Origin: Trichosphaerium sp. ATCC 40318
Taxonomy: Eukaryota > Discosea > Flabellinia > Trichosidae
Direction of reading: 5' to 3'
Assembly: GCA_038496445.1 (NCBI GenBank)
Contig: JALMLS010000376.1
Coordinates: 434,001 to 498,000 of the forward strand
Length of the DNA stretch: 64,000 bases
The translations under genes were made by a program, and so were the position numbers. The stretch's first letter is position 1. Every line of letters starts with the position of its first letter. The notes under the pieces were generated by a model that saw only the letters and a program-made list of their open reading frames with translations, was not told the DNA's origin and did not search any database. This document shows positions 1 to 11,474 of the stretch, piece by piece.

Positions 1-256
1 TAACTATGTTAATGGTAAATATGAAGGTGAGGTAAAGTTTTGGCATGAAAATGGCGTGCCTAAAAGTCAAATGAAATATGTGAATTCTAAACTTGAAGGA
101 GAGTACAAGTCATGGTATTCAACTGGAAACCCAAGAATATTTTGCAATTATGTAAAAGGAGAACTAAAGGGAGTTTATAGGGAGTGGAAGCTCAATGGCC
201 AGTTAATCAAGCAGTATAATGCTTCTCAAGTAAACAATACCTGTACAATATCTTGA
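1..256 (+). CDS. MORN-type (YwqK-like) repeat protein, 3' end only
   Basis: The frame is open from base 2 to a TGA at 254-256, and the 5' part lies outside the window. It encodes about four short repeats of the form 'NG.yeGev..wheNG.pk', for example GEVKFWHENG, GEYKSWYSTG and GVYREWKLNG. This is the pattern of the MORN_2 (YwqK-like) family, whose beta-hairpin repeats usually mediate binding. The tail after the last repeat is short and polar. A second gene with the same repeats lies at 6428-7341 on the opposite strand, so the two are probably paralogs. No enzymatic motif is visible. The function is unknown beyond the repeat class. Confidence 0.7.
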   Translation, partial: NYVNGKYEGEVKFWHENGVPKSQMKYVNSKLEGEYKSWYSTGNPRIFCNYVKGELKGVYREWKLNGQLIKQYNASQVNNTCTIS

Positions 257-477
257 GAGACATACAACATCACAATAAAAAAACTTTTTATAGACATTTG
301 CATTCTGGTACTTTAAGTGTTCCAATAATCTATGTTCTGTGTCATATTCAATCGTTACTAAAGGTTTACTTATGTTTTGGCCTTTCAGTTACGATGAAAG
401 TGTAGCGATGCACTGCACAAAAACCGTACTATTTACAATCGCAAACAAAGCTATAAATTGAAGAACTAAATATCACT

Positions 478-2505
478 CTATAAAACTACTTTATTGTGTC
501 TACGATTGGTCTCTGTTTGTACTTGTGACTGGCGTGCATTGACAAAAACAGCATACCATGTCCAAACCATCATTGAACTCAATGCAATAATGAGTGTAGC
601 AGTAATATACGTGACAACAGAACCAGCAAAACCACCACCGAATCCTTGAAAACACCTGTACATATCATAACATACAATCAAACATGTAAAAACAGTCGCT
701 AAAAAAAATAGGTTTAGTGTCGCTTGAAATCACGTGGGCTTTAAAAAAAATACATGAGACGTACATGTAAAAAGTACATTGTATGTACTATCTCTTATCT
801 TATTCTTGGATGCTTCTGACTGAGCAATGTAGAACAAAAGCATGAACAGACCATAAAACATATACGATATTGTAGGGATTGTTTGCGCTATCGCTTTGAA
901 CTCCTCATACCTATTTTCTCTTAGTTAACAGCTTTGATTAATACACAAACAAAAGCCTAATCGCGTACAATTCAAGGGAGCCACCTCCAAAGACGTTCAT
1001 ACGATAAGCAATGACAATAAGGAACGTGCCAAGACATCCGTAAAGAAAGTACTTTTTTATGTCACCCATGTTCTTAGTAACATGCAGTATTGACCATATA
1101 GCAGTTCCAGCGTATATTATATGTCCAATTTGATCAGCTGAGATTGATCCTTGTCTAACAATGTCGGGGTTGTGATGAAGAGAAACCCTAAAGTCGTAAT
1201 CTGACATATACGATAAAATATCAACAACCATCCAGTCCAGTATTGCTATTGTAAAAGTAGATATAGAAGCTACCATCAATGCTATCTCTTGTCTTGATTG
1301 AGTTTGTTTGCTGATGAATGAGCTCTGCGTTGCTAAAACCACCAGGGTTGCTGCAATCAGGCAGGAAGTAAGTCTGAAAACAACCCAACTTAGTCCCCAT
1401 AGAAAGCCACTTTTCTCATTCTCTAGCCATAAGCTGGCGTACAAAATAATAGTAAAAAATACCACAAACAAAGCATAAACGTTCGTTATTAGCGTTAGCA
1501 TAGCGTTATCAATCAAAGGACTTGGTTTACGTTCCCTACATTAAAGCAAAGAAATAAGAAAAAAATAGGATTTAAACAGTGACAAAAAAAATCAACAAAC
1601 TTCATTACCTCGATACGCCCTGAGGTTTCCATAATATCCTAGACTTCCAAATAAACCATGATAATTGACCAGCAACTACAGTATGTTGACCAAGCATAAA
1701 TCCAGTTGACATCTTGCCATCGCCATCAAAAGCCTCAACACCAAAAAAGCATAGAGGAATGAACATCAGAAAGGCATTTGAGGCTAACAAGAAACTTTCA
1801 AACCATAATCCGCCGACAAAAGGTTCCCATGAAGTTTGTAAAGGTAGCAGATTGATTAAAACAAAGGGTAATATACAAGAGAAGAAGAAATAAACCATTC
1901 CTCCCAAGTAAGCAAAAAAATTATAAAATATCAAGAAACACAAGTCTACGAACATTACTACTATTGATCCTTCTCCAAATACATTAGATATAAATAACCT
2001 ACCACCTGCTAGACTTGCTTGTGTTAAATTAATAAAAGTGCCAATCTGAATAAGCGCGAAAATGCCGATAGACCACTTAATCGTATTATCTAAAATATAA
2101 CAAATTACATGCTCCCATGGAGGCCTTTGAGGTTTCCAATACTTTGGCTGCCATATATTAGGTTCACCTGACGCTATAAACAAGTTAAAGTCAAGATACG
2201 TTCACCTCAAGGCACATTCTGTTCGGTTTTTTTTTGTTTTTTTTTTGGGTACCTTTTCGTTGTTTGTCTGTTTTGAAGCGTCCTTTCTTTTCCTTCCAGT
2301 CAACCTTATCTTGTAATAACTTTTCGTAATTTTCTTTAGATAACTTTGTAAGCGCCAAAGTAAGTTTTTTAACAAGACCAGACAAGATAGCGTTCCCTCC
2401 ATAGTAAATAACAGCAAAAATGGGTATACTCCATAGTTGGATGTACAAACCACTCCAAAAGCGATCTATAAGCGCTTGAAGCTCTTCTGGTGTAAAAGAT
2501 GACAT
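478..2505 (-). CDS. Polytopic membrane protein, unrecognised family
   Basis: Hand-spliced on the minus strand. Exon 1 starts at ATG 2505 (MSSFTPEELQALI...) with one or two hydrophobic segments and a Lys-rich stretch. Exon 2 runs to about 1611 (...WKPQGVSR), exon 3 from about 1536 to about 940, exon 4 around 900-790 (YEEFKAIAQTIPTISYM...) and a last exon of about 660-478 (FGGGFAGSVVTYITATLI...). The exon 1/2 and 2/3 joins keep the frame. The later joins are plausible, but an in-frame stop just after 'RLLFVY' would end the protein at 938 if that exon is not spliced. The product has roughly 9-12 hydrophobic helices and no visible signal peptide or catalytic motif. I do not recognise the family. 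It could be a transporter-like or receptor-like protein. Confidence 0.6.
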
Positions 2506-3594
2506 TTTGAAGCGATGTTGCTTGTACTGTTTCGCTTTACGAGGTATGAAATTTCAAAGTTTTTCAATTTCGCAATGAACTTTGTGTTGCCACGTAAATC
2601 TGTGTTTGTAGTCAACCAACCGTATTTTAGGTAAGCCCTAGTACACTAATACGACGTTTTGAAATTGTGTTTGTCAATACTTGACACGTGCGCAAAAGGA
2701 AAAAAGGAAAGTTTGGTTTCAGTTCCGAACTAAAACGTCGCGGAGAACGAAATTCAGAGATAATATGGTCGCAATGGTAATATCGATGACGTTTTGCCAA
2801 CGTGGCAAAATGCTACAAAATGTGAACTTCGTAATCCTGTAATAACCCGTGGAGAAATTGATAAAGAACAGTATTGATGCCGCCTAGTGATCCTTTAGCG
2901 ACCTAGCTTTGTATATAGTGGAGTGAAACAGCATAAGACTCATGCTCCATAACGGAACTACTTGTCTGTTTCGAAATACGGATATACCTTACCGGACGCT
3001 ATAGATATCTTACAAAGGCTCAGATACCACTCATAGGCCGGTTATTTGTAGGTTTAGTTATTGCATAAAGCGGAAATCGGAAGATAATTAAATTCTCCTA
3101 AAAAACATACGATTTCATAGTGCAATTACAGCGTACTTCTCTTTATAAACCTCCGAATATGGGCTTCAATTTGAATGAACTAAAGTTTCTTAGTGGTATC
3201 AAACCCAATAAGGAATATTCTACGTAGTACCCGGAACCTAGTGTAGTAAATAAGTGTACTCTGTAAAAGGGTATCTAGAACTTTTAATAACTGAGCACCA
3301 AACGTTTTTTTACCTTTACTTACTAAATACGTCATGCGAGGAGAAACTCTCTACAAATGAAGACAATGGAGAAATATTTACTCCATCTACCCCTCACGTG
3401 ATATGTTTTTACTGTAAGAGGCAATGTAGAATTAGGGAAATTAACAGTAAGTTTAACAGTGGTGCTGAGAAAAAAAGAATCGTATAAACTTAGTACGATT
3501 TTGAAGCGTCACTTAAGTATCGTTTCTTAAATAGACCTTTTTTATACCATTCAAACCAGTCTCTCACAAGCGTTACAACAACCTTACAATCCTC
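2506..3594. other. Intergenic region between divergent genes
   Basis: About 1.1 kb between the start of the membrane-protein gene and the start of the terpene synthase, so it should hold both promoters. It contains a CACGTG at about 2685 and a TCACGTGA at about 3398. A 77-codon ORF at 3254-3487 shows no recognisable protein character. I see no other structure. Confidence 0.5.
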
Positions 3595-5306
3595 ATGACA
3601 TCATTTTCTTCTTCGACTATCTCGTTTAGGGTAAGCAATTCAACAAAAGTTTTTGTAGTTTTGCCCAACAAAGTTACAAACGCTAACACTTGACTCGCAG
3701 ACCACCAGACCTTTCGAAACACCGGATGATTTGGCTACAGAGTTTACAAAAACAGCAGGTATGCGAAGAAAGCTTCTTCTATGTATAATTTTGGGTTGTA
3801 GGATCTGCTGCGTGGTACTTTACACCACCTTACAAGTTTTCGGCTGATACAGAAAAAAAAGCCCGAAAGCCACTTATGGACACAATGTGTTTTCCTTTAC
3901 CGACAAAATGGGTTGCTCCTAATAAGAGTGCAGTACCTAGCGTTCGCTCAGTCCTTGACGAACGGATATTTTCTGCTGAATACGCACAAGATAGAAAGTT
4001 CAAAAAAACAGTTGAACATTTACAGCCGGAACTTATTGGGCCTTGTGTTGCACCTACAGCTACACTAGAATGGCAGGCTTATATCTCTTTTGTGACCACG
4101 TATTTATTCATGTTGGACGATGTATCGGAAGTACTACTTGGAGCTGATCACGTACTAGCAGTTGTAGATGTACGTAGAAACGAAAACTGATTTAGGGGTT
4201 TTTTGGATTTTTTTTTTACACAAAAAGTGTTAAATTGCAACCGAAATATTTTCAAATTTCTGACTTTTCTTAATTTGGAAATGTATCTGACTCTTCATAG
4301 GAATCGGATGATAATGTCTCCTTTGACTTTCAAAGGGACTTCGTTGACTATATTATGGAAATTATAGCAGGAAAAACTTCAAAACAGAAGGAGAATTCTG
4401 TAAAATGCGGCAAACGCATCGAATCTATCGTAGAAATGACATACGACCTTGTAAAATGGGCTAAAGAGCTTCTCGACCAAACTCAGCTAGATATAGTAAT
4501 GTCTCGCTTAGAACATTACACCAGAGGCGCAATGGGCGCAAACAAGTCTCTACTATCGGTACAATCCCGAAAAAATTTCGTTTAATCAGACTTTTTGTTC
4601 AAAAACTGCAAAAAACAATTTTCCGGAAAGCAATTTCCTCCTTCAGTGAGTTTTTTTGCATTTTTTTGCTTTTTTTTAAATCTTGCTGTAGGCTTTACAC
4701 AATGGAAAATCAGTTTCTATAGAAGAATATATGCCTTTACGTATGCATGATGTATATGTATTGGCTTGGTTTCGTTGTTCTGAAGGGTGTAAAAACGGAG
4801 CAGGGTCAGAAAGACCTGTACTTAGCGATGAACTATACGCAAGATTACCTACCATAAAAGTCATTGAAGAAATTCTTTGTCTTCATAACGGTTTGGGAAA
4901 TGACTTGCTCAGCTACCCTCGAGAACATAAGAATGGCGTCGCTCTTAACCCTAATATAGTAGCCGTAGTAAGGAAGCAACTACGTGTTGGTATTACTGAG
5001 GCTGTAAACTGGACTCTTCAATACATGGAGCACCTTATGACGGAGGAGAAACGACTCAAACAAAAAGTCCTCAGTTCGAAAGCTATTTCCTTATCTGAAA
5101 AGAAACAATTACAAAGTCACTTTGAAGGCATTGAAATGTTCGACTGTGGTATTACTATGTATCAGCTTATGATACTCCGTTATACTTTTCCCGACTCTGA
5201 GTTCGGTTTCCAAAGAAAAAAATGGAGCCTACAAGAGATAACACGTATGTCACGACTTTCTTTTTTTTCACACCAACTTTTTTTTGCTTTATTTTCAGCC
5301 TCGTAA
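3595..5306 (+). CDS. Class I terpene synthase (microbial type)
   Basis: Predicted to ionise a prenyl diphosphate and cyclise it to a terpene, with metal ions held by two motifs. Both are visible. The aspartate-rich motif is DDVSE (in YLFMLDDVSEVL, about 4108-4140). The NSE triad is NDLLSYPRE (about 4897-4923), matching ND-x-x-S-x-x-x-E with the downstream NGVALNPN typical of the family. Exons read as 3595-3630, about 3710-3761, about 3812-4168, about 4301-4560, about 4692-5246, and a terminal exon of a few codons ending in TAA at 5304-5306. The joins I checked keep the frame. No transit or signal peptide is obvious, so it is probably cytosolic. The size is normal for microbial single-domain terpene synthases. 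The product cannot be read from sequence. Confidence 0.85.
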
Positions 5307-6427
5307 TAATTCTTACTTTTTAATATAGACACAGCTGTGGGCGGTAACTTGGAAGTTGTATTAAACAGCACTAAGGAAATAACAAGACGTGCTGAGTAGA
5401 CAAGTTCATAAATAAGCTCCAAAACATTTTTTTTTGTTCCTATTTGTAAAACAAAAAAGTGGAATTCCACTAACCTGAAATTAACTTCAATACCAATAAA
5501 CACATTCAACTTTAATATTCCAGTTTCTTACAATACGGTTAAAGGAGAGAACAATAAATAAAAATGTGAAAGTCTCACTTTTTTTTTTTACATTTCGCTA
5601 CAATAAACTGTCTCGTAATAATAATAGAAATAGCACTAAACTACACTAATACTACATCTATTACATACAAATATGTGCCTTTTGTAATCAAATATGTGTT
5701 GTACTGTACAGGTACTGTGTAGTTAAACTTTTCGGGCTTTTTTTGCCATTGCCGGAATTTGCTCCGGAAGTACTTCCTTAAAGTGGTAGACTATAATTTT
5801 TGCCAACTCACGCCCAAGACACGGTGAGAGTATTTATTGGATATTATTCTGTCTTTTTCATTACTTTCGGAAAGTGTGAAAAAAATGTTTTTAGTCTGAA
5901 AACAAAGTCAATTTGACAATTGTCTTACCTTACTCTTTTTATATAAAGTTTGATATTCCTACTTTTTTAAATATATACACTTCTATTATATTCTAAATAT
6001 CACGATGATTGCTGGTACAACTTTGTGCAAATGGTCAGAAATTGTTGCCTTTTTTTGTAAAATTCTCGGCTAAATGTAAAAACCAGGAATTACAGATCAA
6101 AGCTAAAACCCTTTTTATAAAAACAGATCCACACACAAATATGTAATACTCTTGCTTTTGTCGTGAAGTCTAGCTATAACTTCAAGACGGGTTGTAACGA
6201 GGAAAGGTAAGGAGAAATCTGATATTTATTATCTGTATTTTGGTACACAAAATAATGTTCTCCGGTTTTGAAGGTACCGACGACAACTTGCTTGTACTTT
6301 TTTCGTTTTTTGGGTGGACTAATCTTTTTCGTTTTAGGTTTTCTGACTTTGCAAAGGAGTACAACCGCGTGAATGCCTAGTTTATATGCAAAATAATAGT
6401 TTACTACAGCCTCTAAGATGTCTATTT
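5307..6427. other. Convergent intergenic region
   Basis: AT-rich spacer between the 3' ends of the terpene synthase (+) and the MORN-type gene (-). It has several poly-T runs. ORFs here are short and low-complexity. Nothing supports a gene or an RNA. Confidence 0.5.
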
Positions 6428-7341
6428 TCACTCAGCGTTGGGCTCATATACGCGCATGTTGACTAAAACTCCATGTTCATTCCAATGATGTAACTCTTTA
6501 ACATTTACATCGTCGTTAAATTCTCCTTGTATCTTCAATTGTCCGTTTGGGTGCCACACGCGGTATTTGCCTACACATATGTAAGTACTACACAATGAAA
6601 CAAACATGTATTATGACCTTGCCGCTTCCCGTTATCAAACTTTGCTTCAATTTTTCTTTTTCCATTTGGATGCCATGTATTATAACTACCATCTTTCTTA
6701 CCATCTTTACGATACACTCTAGATTTCATCTGTCCGTTTTCATACCACAAAGTCTCTTGTCCATGTTCTTGGCCGTTTTTATACTCGGTAGAAGCTTCTT
6801 TAACACCATTATCGTAGAATACTTCAAACAACCCATTGAATTTTCCATTTTTACACATCGCACGTGCGGACAGCTTTCCATTTGGGCTCCATGCTATTTG
6901 CTCACCTTCAGTCTTACCATCTCTCATGTTTTGAATTTCTTCTTTAACGCCAGAAGGGTAGTATCGGGTGACTACGCCCTGCAGTACGTTGTTTTCAAAC
7001 CAAGCTTTAGATTTCACTTTACCATTTTTATGGTACTCTAAGTAGATACCTTGTTTTACGCCTAATTCCATGTTACACGCTTTAATACGTTTCCCAGAGG
7101 TATCCCATTGTATCCATATCCCTCTACGCCTTAATTTATGATCAAAATGAGTAAGTAAGGCTGCTCTCTTTGAAAGTAAGTGCCATGACGTAAAAGCATG
7201 TTTGGAAAGGGAGCATATCTGGATTTGAACTTCACAAGGTAATTGAAGTATTAACGGCGTATCACTCTGACCATCGTCATTGTTTTCACACATGGTAATC
7301 TCCAACGTGTTATTGGTTTTAAAAAGTTTGATGTTTATCAC
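6428..7341 (-). CDS. MORN-type repeat protein with F-box-like N-terminus
   Basis: Two exons. Exon 1 starts at ATG 7341 (or the inner ATG 7293, MCENNDDG...). An intron of about 45 bases lies near 6540-6585, and exon 2 (KYRVWHPNGQLKIQGEF...) ends in TGA at 6428-6430. After about 50 residues the protein is built of 7-8 repeats of about 23 residues with the core 'G.y..w..NG...', the MORN_2/YwqK pattern. The N-terminal segment 'LQLPCEVQIQICSLSKHAF' resembles the start of an F-box helix. That is only a suggestion, but F-box plus repeat domain would fit a ubiquitin-ligase substrate adaptor. It is related to the partial gene at 1-256. No TM segments are seen. Confidence 0.75.
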
Positions 7342-7433
7342 ATTTTTATGTGCACGTGACTTATCGAATAATAAAAAGTTTCAAAAAAAAACAAGATACA
7401 GCTGAAGTGAGGCAACTCGTTTTATTAGGTACG

Positions 7434-9975
7434 TCAGTTTATTACTATTTTCTCAGTTTTTGACGCTCCAGGTGCTGGTTGACAGTTGTCTCCACAAGGA
7501 GGGAATGGAAGGATGTCAGGTACAATATTTACGAGGGTAGTAGCTAAAAACAGTGTTAGAACGTATTATTGTATAACTGTGTTTGTTTTACCTTTAAAAT
7601 CACTGTATTCAGCAAACAAATCCCAATTGTAGTCGTATGTCCAGATGACTTCAATTAGAAATCCTGTCCAACCTCCTTCAGGTGGAGCATCTTGTGAGGC
7701 TTCCCATACTCCAGGAGAACTCTCTAAGTCGATTTTAGATCAAATATACAAAGTTGTGAATATCCATCTCCGAAAGTGATGCGTGAAGAAAAAAGGGTTA
7801 TGACGCTCAAAGCACGTGCGAAATTTAATGTATTGGACTAATTACAACGCGTTTTATGCGCGTACGTGTGCGTAAAGGTCAAAAAGTTGAAGGAAGAATA
7901 AAAAACGCCTTTTAACGTACCTGATAGTTCTTTGTCATACCAGAAAACTGGGTTTACACAATTTTCAACGTCCTTACAGGTGAGTAATCTGAAGTCTCTT
8001 CTTTCTGTACTCAAAGTTGTTGCATGCCACATGTAAACAGAGGTAGGTTTAGGGTTGCAGTTCTTAACAATAATCTTTGCTGTTGTGTTTGATTTTATGA
8101 GTTCAAAATCAAATGTTGGTCGTGTCTTATTGGCAAGAATAGTCCAGTAAAATGTTTCAATATTTCTACCAACATCCCAGTAATCAGGAGCAAGAGCGTG
8201 CTAGCAAACAAAAGTCAATACAAGAAAAAAATACGAAAGGTATATATTATTCCTTTCAAAGGCTTTTTGGACGACTTACTTCCGTGTTAGGGAGCATGCG
8301 AGCGTATGTCTCTCCTTTAACATCATTAAAGAATACATTAGGTTGATCAGGCGAGAAGAATTCGTCATCAGTGGCGAACAAAAGGTACTACAGAAATAAA
8401 TGAGACTAGTGAAAAGTCTAAAAAACAACTGATTGTGGTGTTTACGCTATTTTACCTTTGGCATGTCAACGAATCTGTCGTTGTATGAGAACGGGTCTAT
8501 TATCGCTGCCATTTCGTTGAATACTGGTTTATTAAGATAGTTCATGATACCCATGTCAAGGTAATCATCCAAAGCGAAAGGCCATTCACTGGAGACAAAT
8601 ATGTGAGTACGTTTTAGGTTTTTTTGGAAGCAAAGAAATATTTTACCCATAAGTTCTCCAAATGTGATTGAAGTTTTCCTGCATTTTTAACACAGGAATG
8701 ACCATTGGTACTATACCTACTACACGCTTGTTGTATTCAACAGCTCCAACAGTCCATGTTGTCCAGCCTTGGATCAGAAAAATAAGTAAACTTAGATTGA
8801 AAACAAAGCTTCCCGCAAAAAAGAACCCTTTGGTGTGCTTTTGACAAAACTCAAGGCGTATTTCTTTCATCTTACCTCGCTTAGAAGCACCAGCTACAAC
8901 AAACTTTTTAACTGGAATAACACCAGGCATACTCGCTGTTACAGTCTAACAACAACAGTTACTCAAAAGAGAGTACAGAAAAACAGTAACAGTATAAACT
9001 ACAATACGTACTTCAATGGTATCCATGGCTCTTACTGCTCCTTTCGTCATAGGCAACCTATTTAACCACTCTGGTTGTGTGGTGTTATTAATAAAATGCC
9101 ACCAAGTGAAAGCGATTTCCTCATCTTCAACTCTACGTTTATGAAGAGGATCTGCTGTGAAATAGAGAGGCTAACAAAAGAGGATAAGAAACAGGGTTTT
9201 TTTAATACTTTGACGAGGTTCGTACTTGGTTAGGGATTTGTTGAAGGTAACCGACAACAGTTTTGGAAGACATGCAAATGGCGTAGGTCAATATATACAT
9301 GTTGGTTGGTGGAGGATCCTATCATTATTGTTTTGTTAGATGGCTTCGTAAATACTATTATTTTTACCGTATTATCTCCGCCGTCAATGTACATGAAGCC
9401 AATATTGGTATCACGTTGCTAGAAAAACATGAGAAAAATTCTTTAGGCACGTGGCTTTTTAGAACCAAACCAAAAAAAAAAATATCGCAAAACAAGGCCC
9501 ATTAAAAATGAGTGTAAAACATTGAGGCCTTTCCATATTTACAACGTCGTAACATATCACGTGATTTTCGCTCTAATTTATCTTCGTACCTTTGTAGGAA
9601 TACAAATAGTCAAGTAATGGAACCATATGTTCTGGTTAACATCATCTTTAGTGAGCCAAGCTTGGCTTGTCATGTTGATTACAACTTGAGTGTAATCTTC
9701 AGTTTTAGTTGTTCTAGATAGTATTAGATCAATTATGGAGTTAGAAAAACAGCGAGAAGAAGAGTTTAAAGCGATACAAAGTGTGAACGTTTTTTTCTTA
9801 TTTTGTTTATCGCTTATTCGCCTTATATTGTAGGTTGCTGTACGTACGAGAGTATTTCGTAGCCGTAGTGAGGATCTGGCTTGTATACATAATCATCAAG
9901 CGCTGTTAACTTGATAGCACCCCAAGCGCAACCTAAAACGCATAGAAGAAGCGCAAATGTAAAGTTTGCCTTCAT
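7434..9975 (-). CDS. AprA/PqaA-like secreted protein (PhoPQ-activated pathogenicity-related family)
   Basis: Multi-exon (about 10 exons). Exon 1 encodes a signal peptide (MKANFTFALLLCVLGCAWG) followed by LTALDDYVYKPDPHYGYE, the family's N-terminal signature. Later exons give TSQAWLTKDDVNQNIWFHYL, FMYIDGGDNT, GYLQQIPNQ, LPMTKGAVRAMDTIE, FVVAGASKRGWTTWTVGAVE, the IIDPFSYNDRF block and ATDDEFFSPDQ. These follow the order of the PqaA family, an alpha/beta-hydrolase-like fold in which GASKRG is the nucleophile-elbow position. The stop is TGA at 7434-7436. The best-known eukaryotic member, AprA of Dictyostelium, is a secreted proliferation repressor. Bacterial members are PhoP-regulated. The signal peptide supports secretion here. 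Whether it signals or is enzymatic cannot be told. One intron near 9558 carries TCACGTGAT. Confidence 0.9.
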
Positions 9976-10390
9976 CCTACACAAGAGAAAAGTCAATAGA
10001 CTGTTACAAACATAAACTCATTTTTACGTACCTTGCTTTATCGTGGTGTTAGTTTTTGGATAAAACAGCTAAAACAGAACTTACGAAAAAGGAAGCTAAG
10101 CCACGAAAAGAATGTGAGTTATACGACAATAGACACGCTATTGAATGCCCCTACTAGCTATAATACCTTTTTTACCTGTCAAAGCCTGTCACATTTGCAG
10201 AAATAAACAAATACGGCCGCTAGCTGTACCATCATATTATAATAGTACTATACGGTTCCTATGTAGCTCTGGGGGAGGACTTGTTGTACACTAAGTCACT
10301 CCGATCGTAAGTACGCATTCATTGTATTGTAATGACTTCCTGTGCGTGCTTATCATCTTGCTGGTATTAGTAACGTTAAAATAGTTGCAG
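9976..10390. other. Divergent promoter region; first exon of DUF1445 gene unresolved
   Basis: Separates the AprA-like gene (-) from the DUF1445 gene (+). The latter must begin with a small upstream exon here, because its first clear exon (from about 10391) has no in-frame ATG. I could not choose that exon with confidence. Confidence 0.4.
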
Positions 10391-11443
10391 AGCCTGTGAA
10401 ACTAAGAGCTGCTATTCGCGCTGGTAAATACGATAAACCTACTTCTGGAGTATGTGCGGGGTATTTACAAGCGAAGTACGAAGCTACAACAAGAAACTTT
10501 GTGTTAATAGTCTACTAAGCATGGTCATTATGCCCAAATCATATGCAGATGACTTTAAACGATTCTGTGCTTTGAACAAAGATCCTTGCCCTCTGATTGC
10601 TACATTAGAACCAGGTTACGTTTAAAAGAGTGTTATCAAGCCTAATGCCACTCAAAGGTAATCCTGAGCCTACGACTCTAGCTCCAGGAGCAGATGTGCG
10701 CACAGACCTCCCAAAGTACCGTATATACGTTGACGGCAAGTTAAAAGAGGAAGTAACGGATATTAAAAAATACTGGCGTGAAGACAGCGTAACGTTTCTT
10801 ATTGGTTGCTCATTTTCATTCGAAAGCAAACTAATGGAACAAGGCGTACCAGTACGCAACATAGAACAGGTACAAGCTTCTATATTTCACCAGAACTGAG
10901 TTCCTTCGAATTAACGGTTTTTTCCAACAGAAATGCAATGTTGCCATGTACAACACGAACATAGACTGTAAGCCGTCAGGACCTTTTAAATGTAAAATGG
11001 TTGTTTCTTACAGACCAGTTCCTGAAGAAAAAGTAAAGACGGCCGAAAAAGTAAGTTAATTGTCACCCAACCATGACATTTTGACGTTTCCTATTCAATG
11101 AAAACATAGTGTCAAACACTTTTTTTTCCTTTAATAACAGTTTATTAAGGTAACAGCAGAATGTGGTGCGGCGCATGGCAAACCAATACATATTGGAGAT
11201 CCTGAGGTGATTGGTATAAAAGATATTAAAAAAGTTGATTTTGGAGACTACGTAAAAATGCACGAAGGCGATAAGCACATGTTCTGGCCTTGCGGCGTTA
11301 CCTCCACGCTTGCCGCTATTTCATCAGGTACGCATGGCTTTCGTTTGTAAATATTGGAGCTAATCTCGTCTTTAGACTGTCCACTGGTGATAACACACGC
11401 ACCAGGACATATGTTCGTCAGCGATGAAAAAGAAATGAGTTAA
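10391..11443 (+). CDS. DUF1445 / D-glutamate cyclase-like (putative hydro-lyase) protein
   Basis: Exons read as 10391-10475, 10520-10614, 10658-10869, 10931-11050, 11141-11327 and 11376-11443 (TAA); frames agree at the joins. The protein follows the UPF0317/DUF1445 signature in order: [66 protein letters not shown], a NVAMY strand, [27 protein letters not shown] and [12 protein letters not shown]. Characterised vertebrate homologs convert D-glutamate to 5-oxo-D-proline, often as part of a larger mitochondrial protein. Here the domain stands alone. The start exon is not resolved, so targeting cannot be judged. The intron at 10615-10657 is only 43 bases. Confidence 0.88.
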
Positions 11444-11474
11444 AAAAAATAAAATACAAGTCTCTTTCGAGATT

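Noticed and set aside
3254-3487. 77-codon ORF upstream of the terpene synthase
   Set aside because: No start context, no domain, and it is not needed to complete the synthase.
6547-7041. 164-codon plus-strand ORF rich in Phe and Ile
   Set aside because: It is the antisense of the MORN-type repeats. The hydrophobic look comes from reading the repeat codons backwards.
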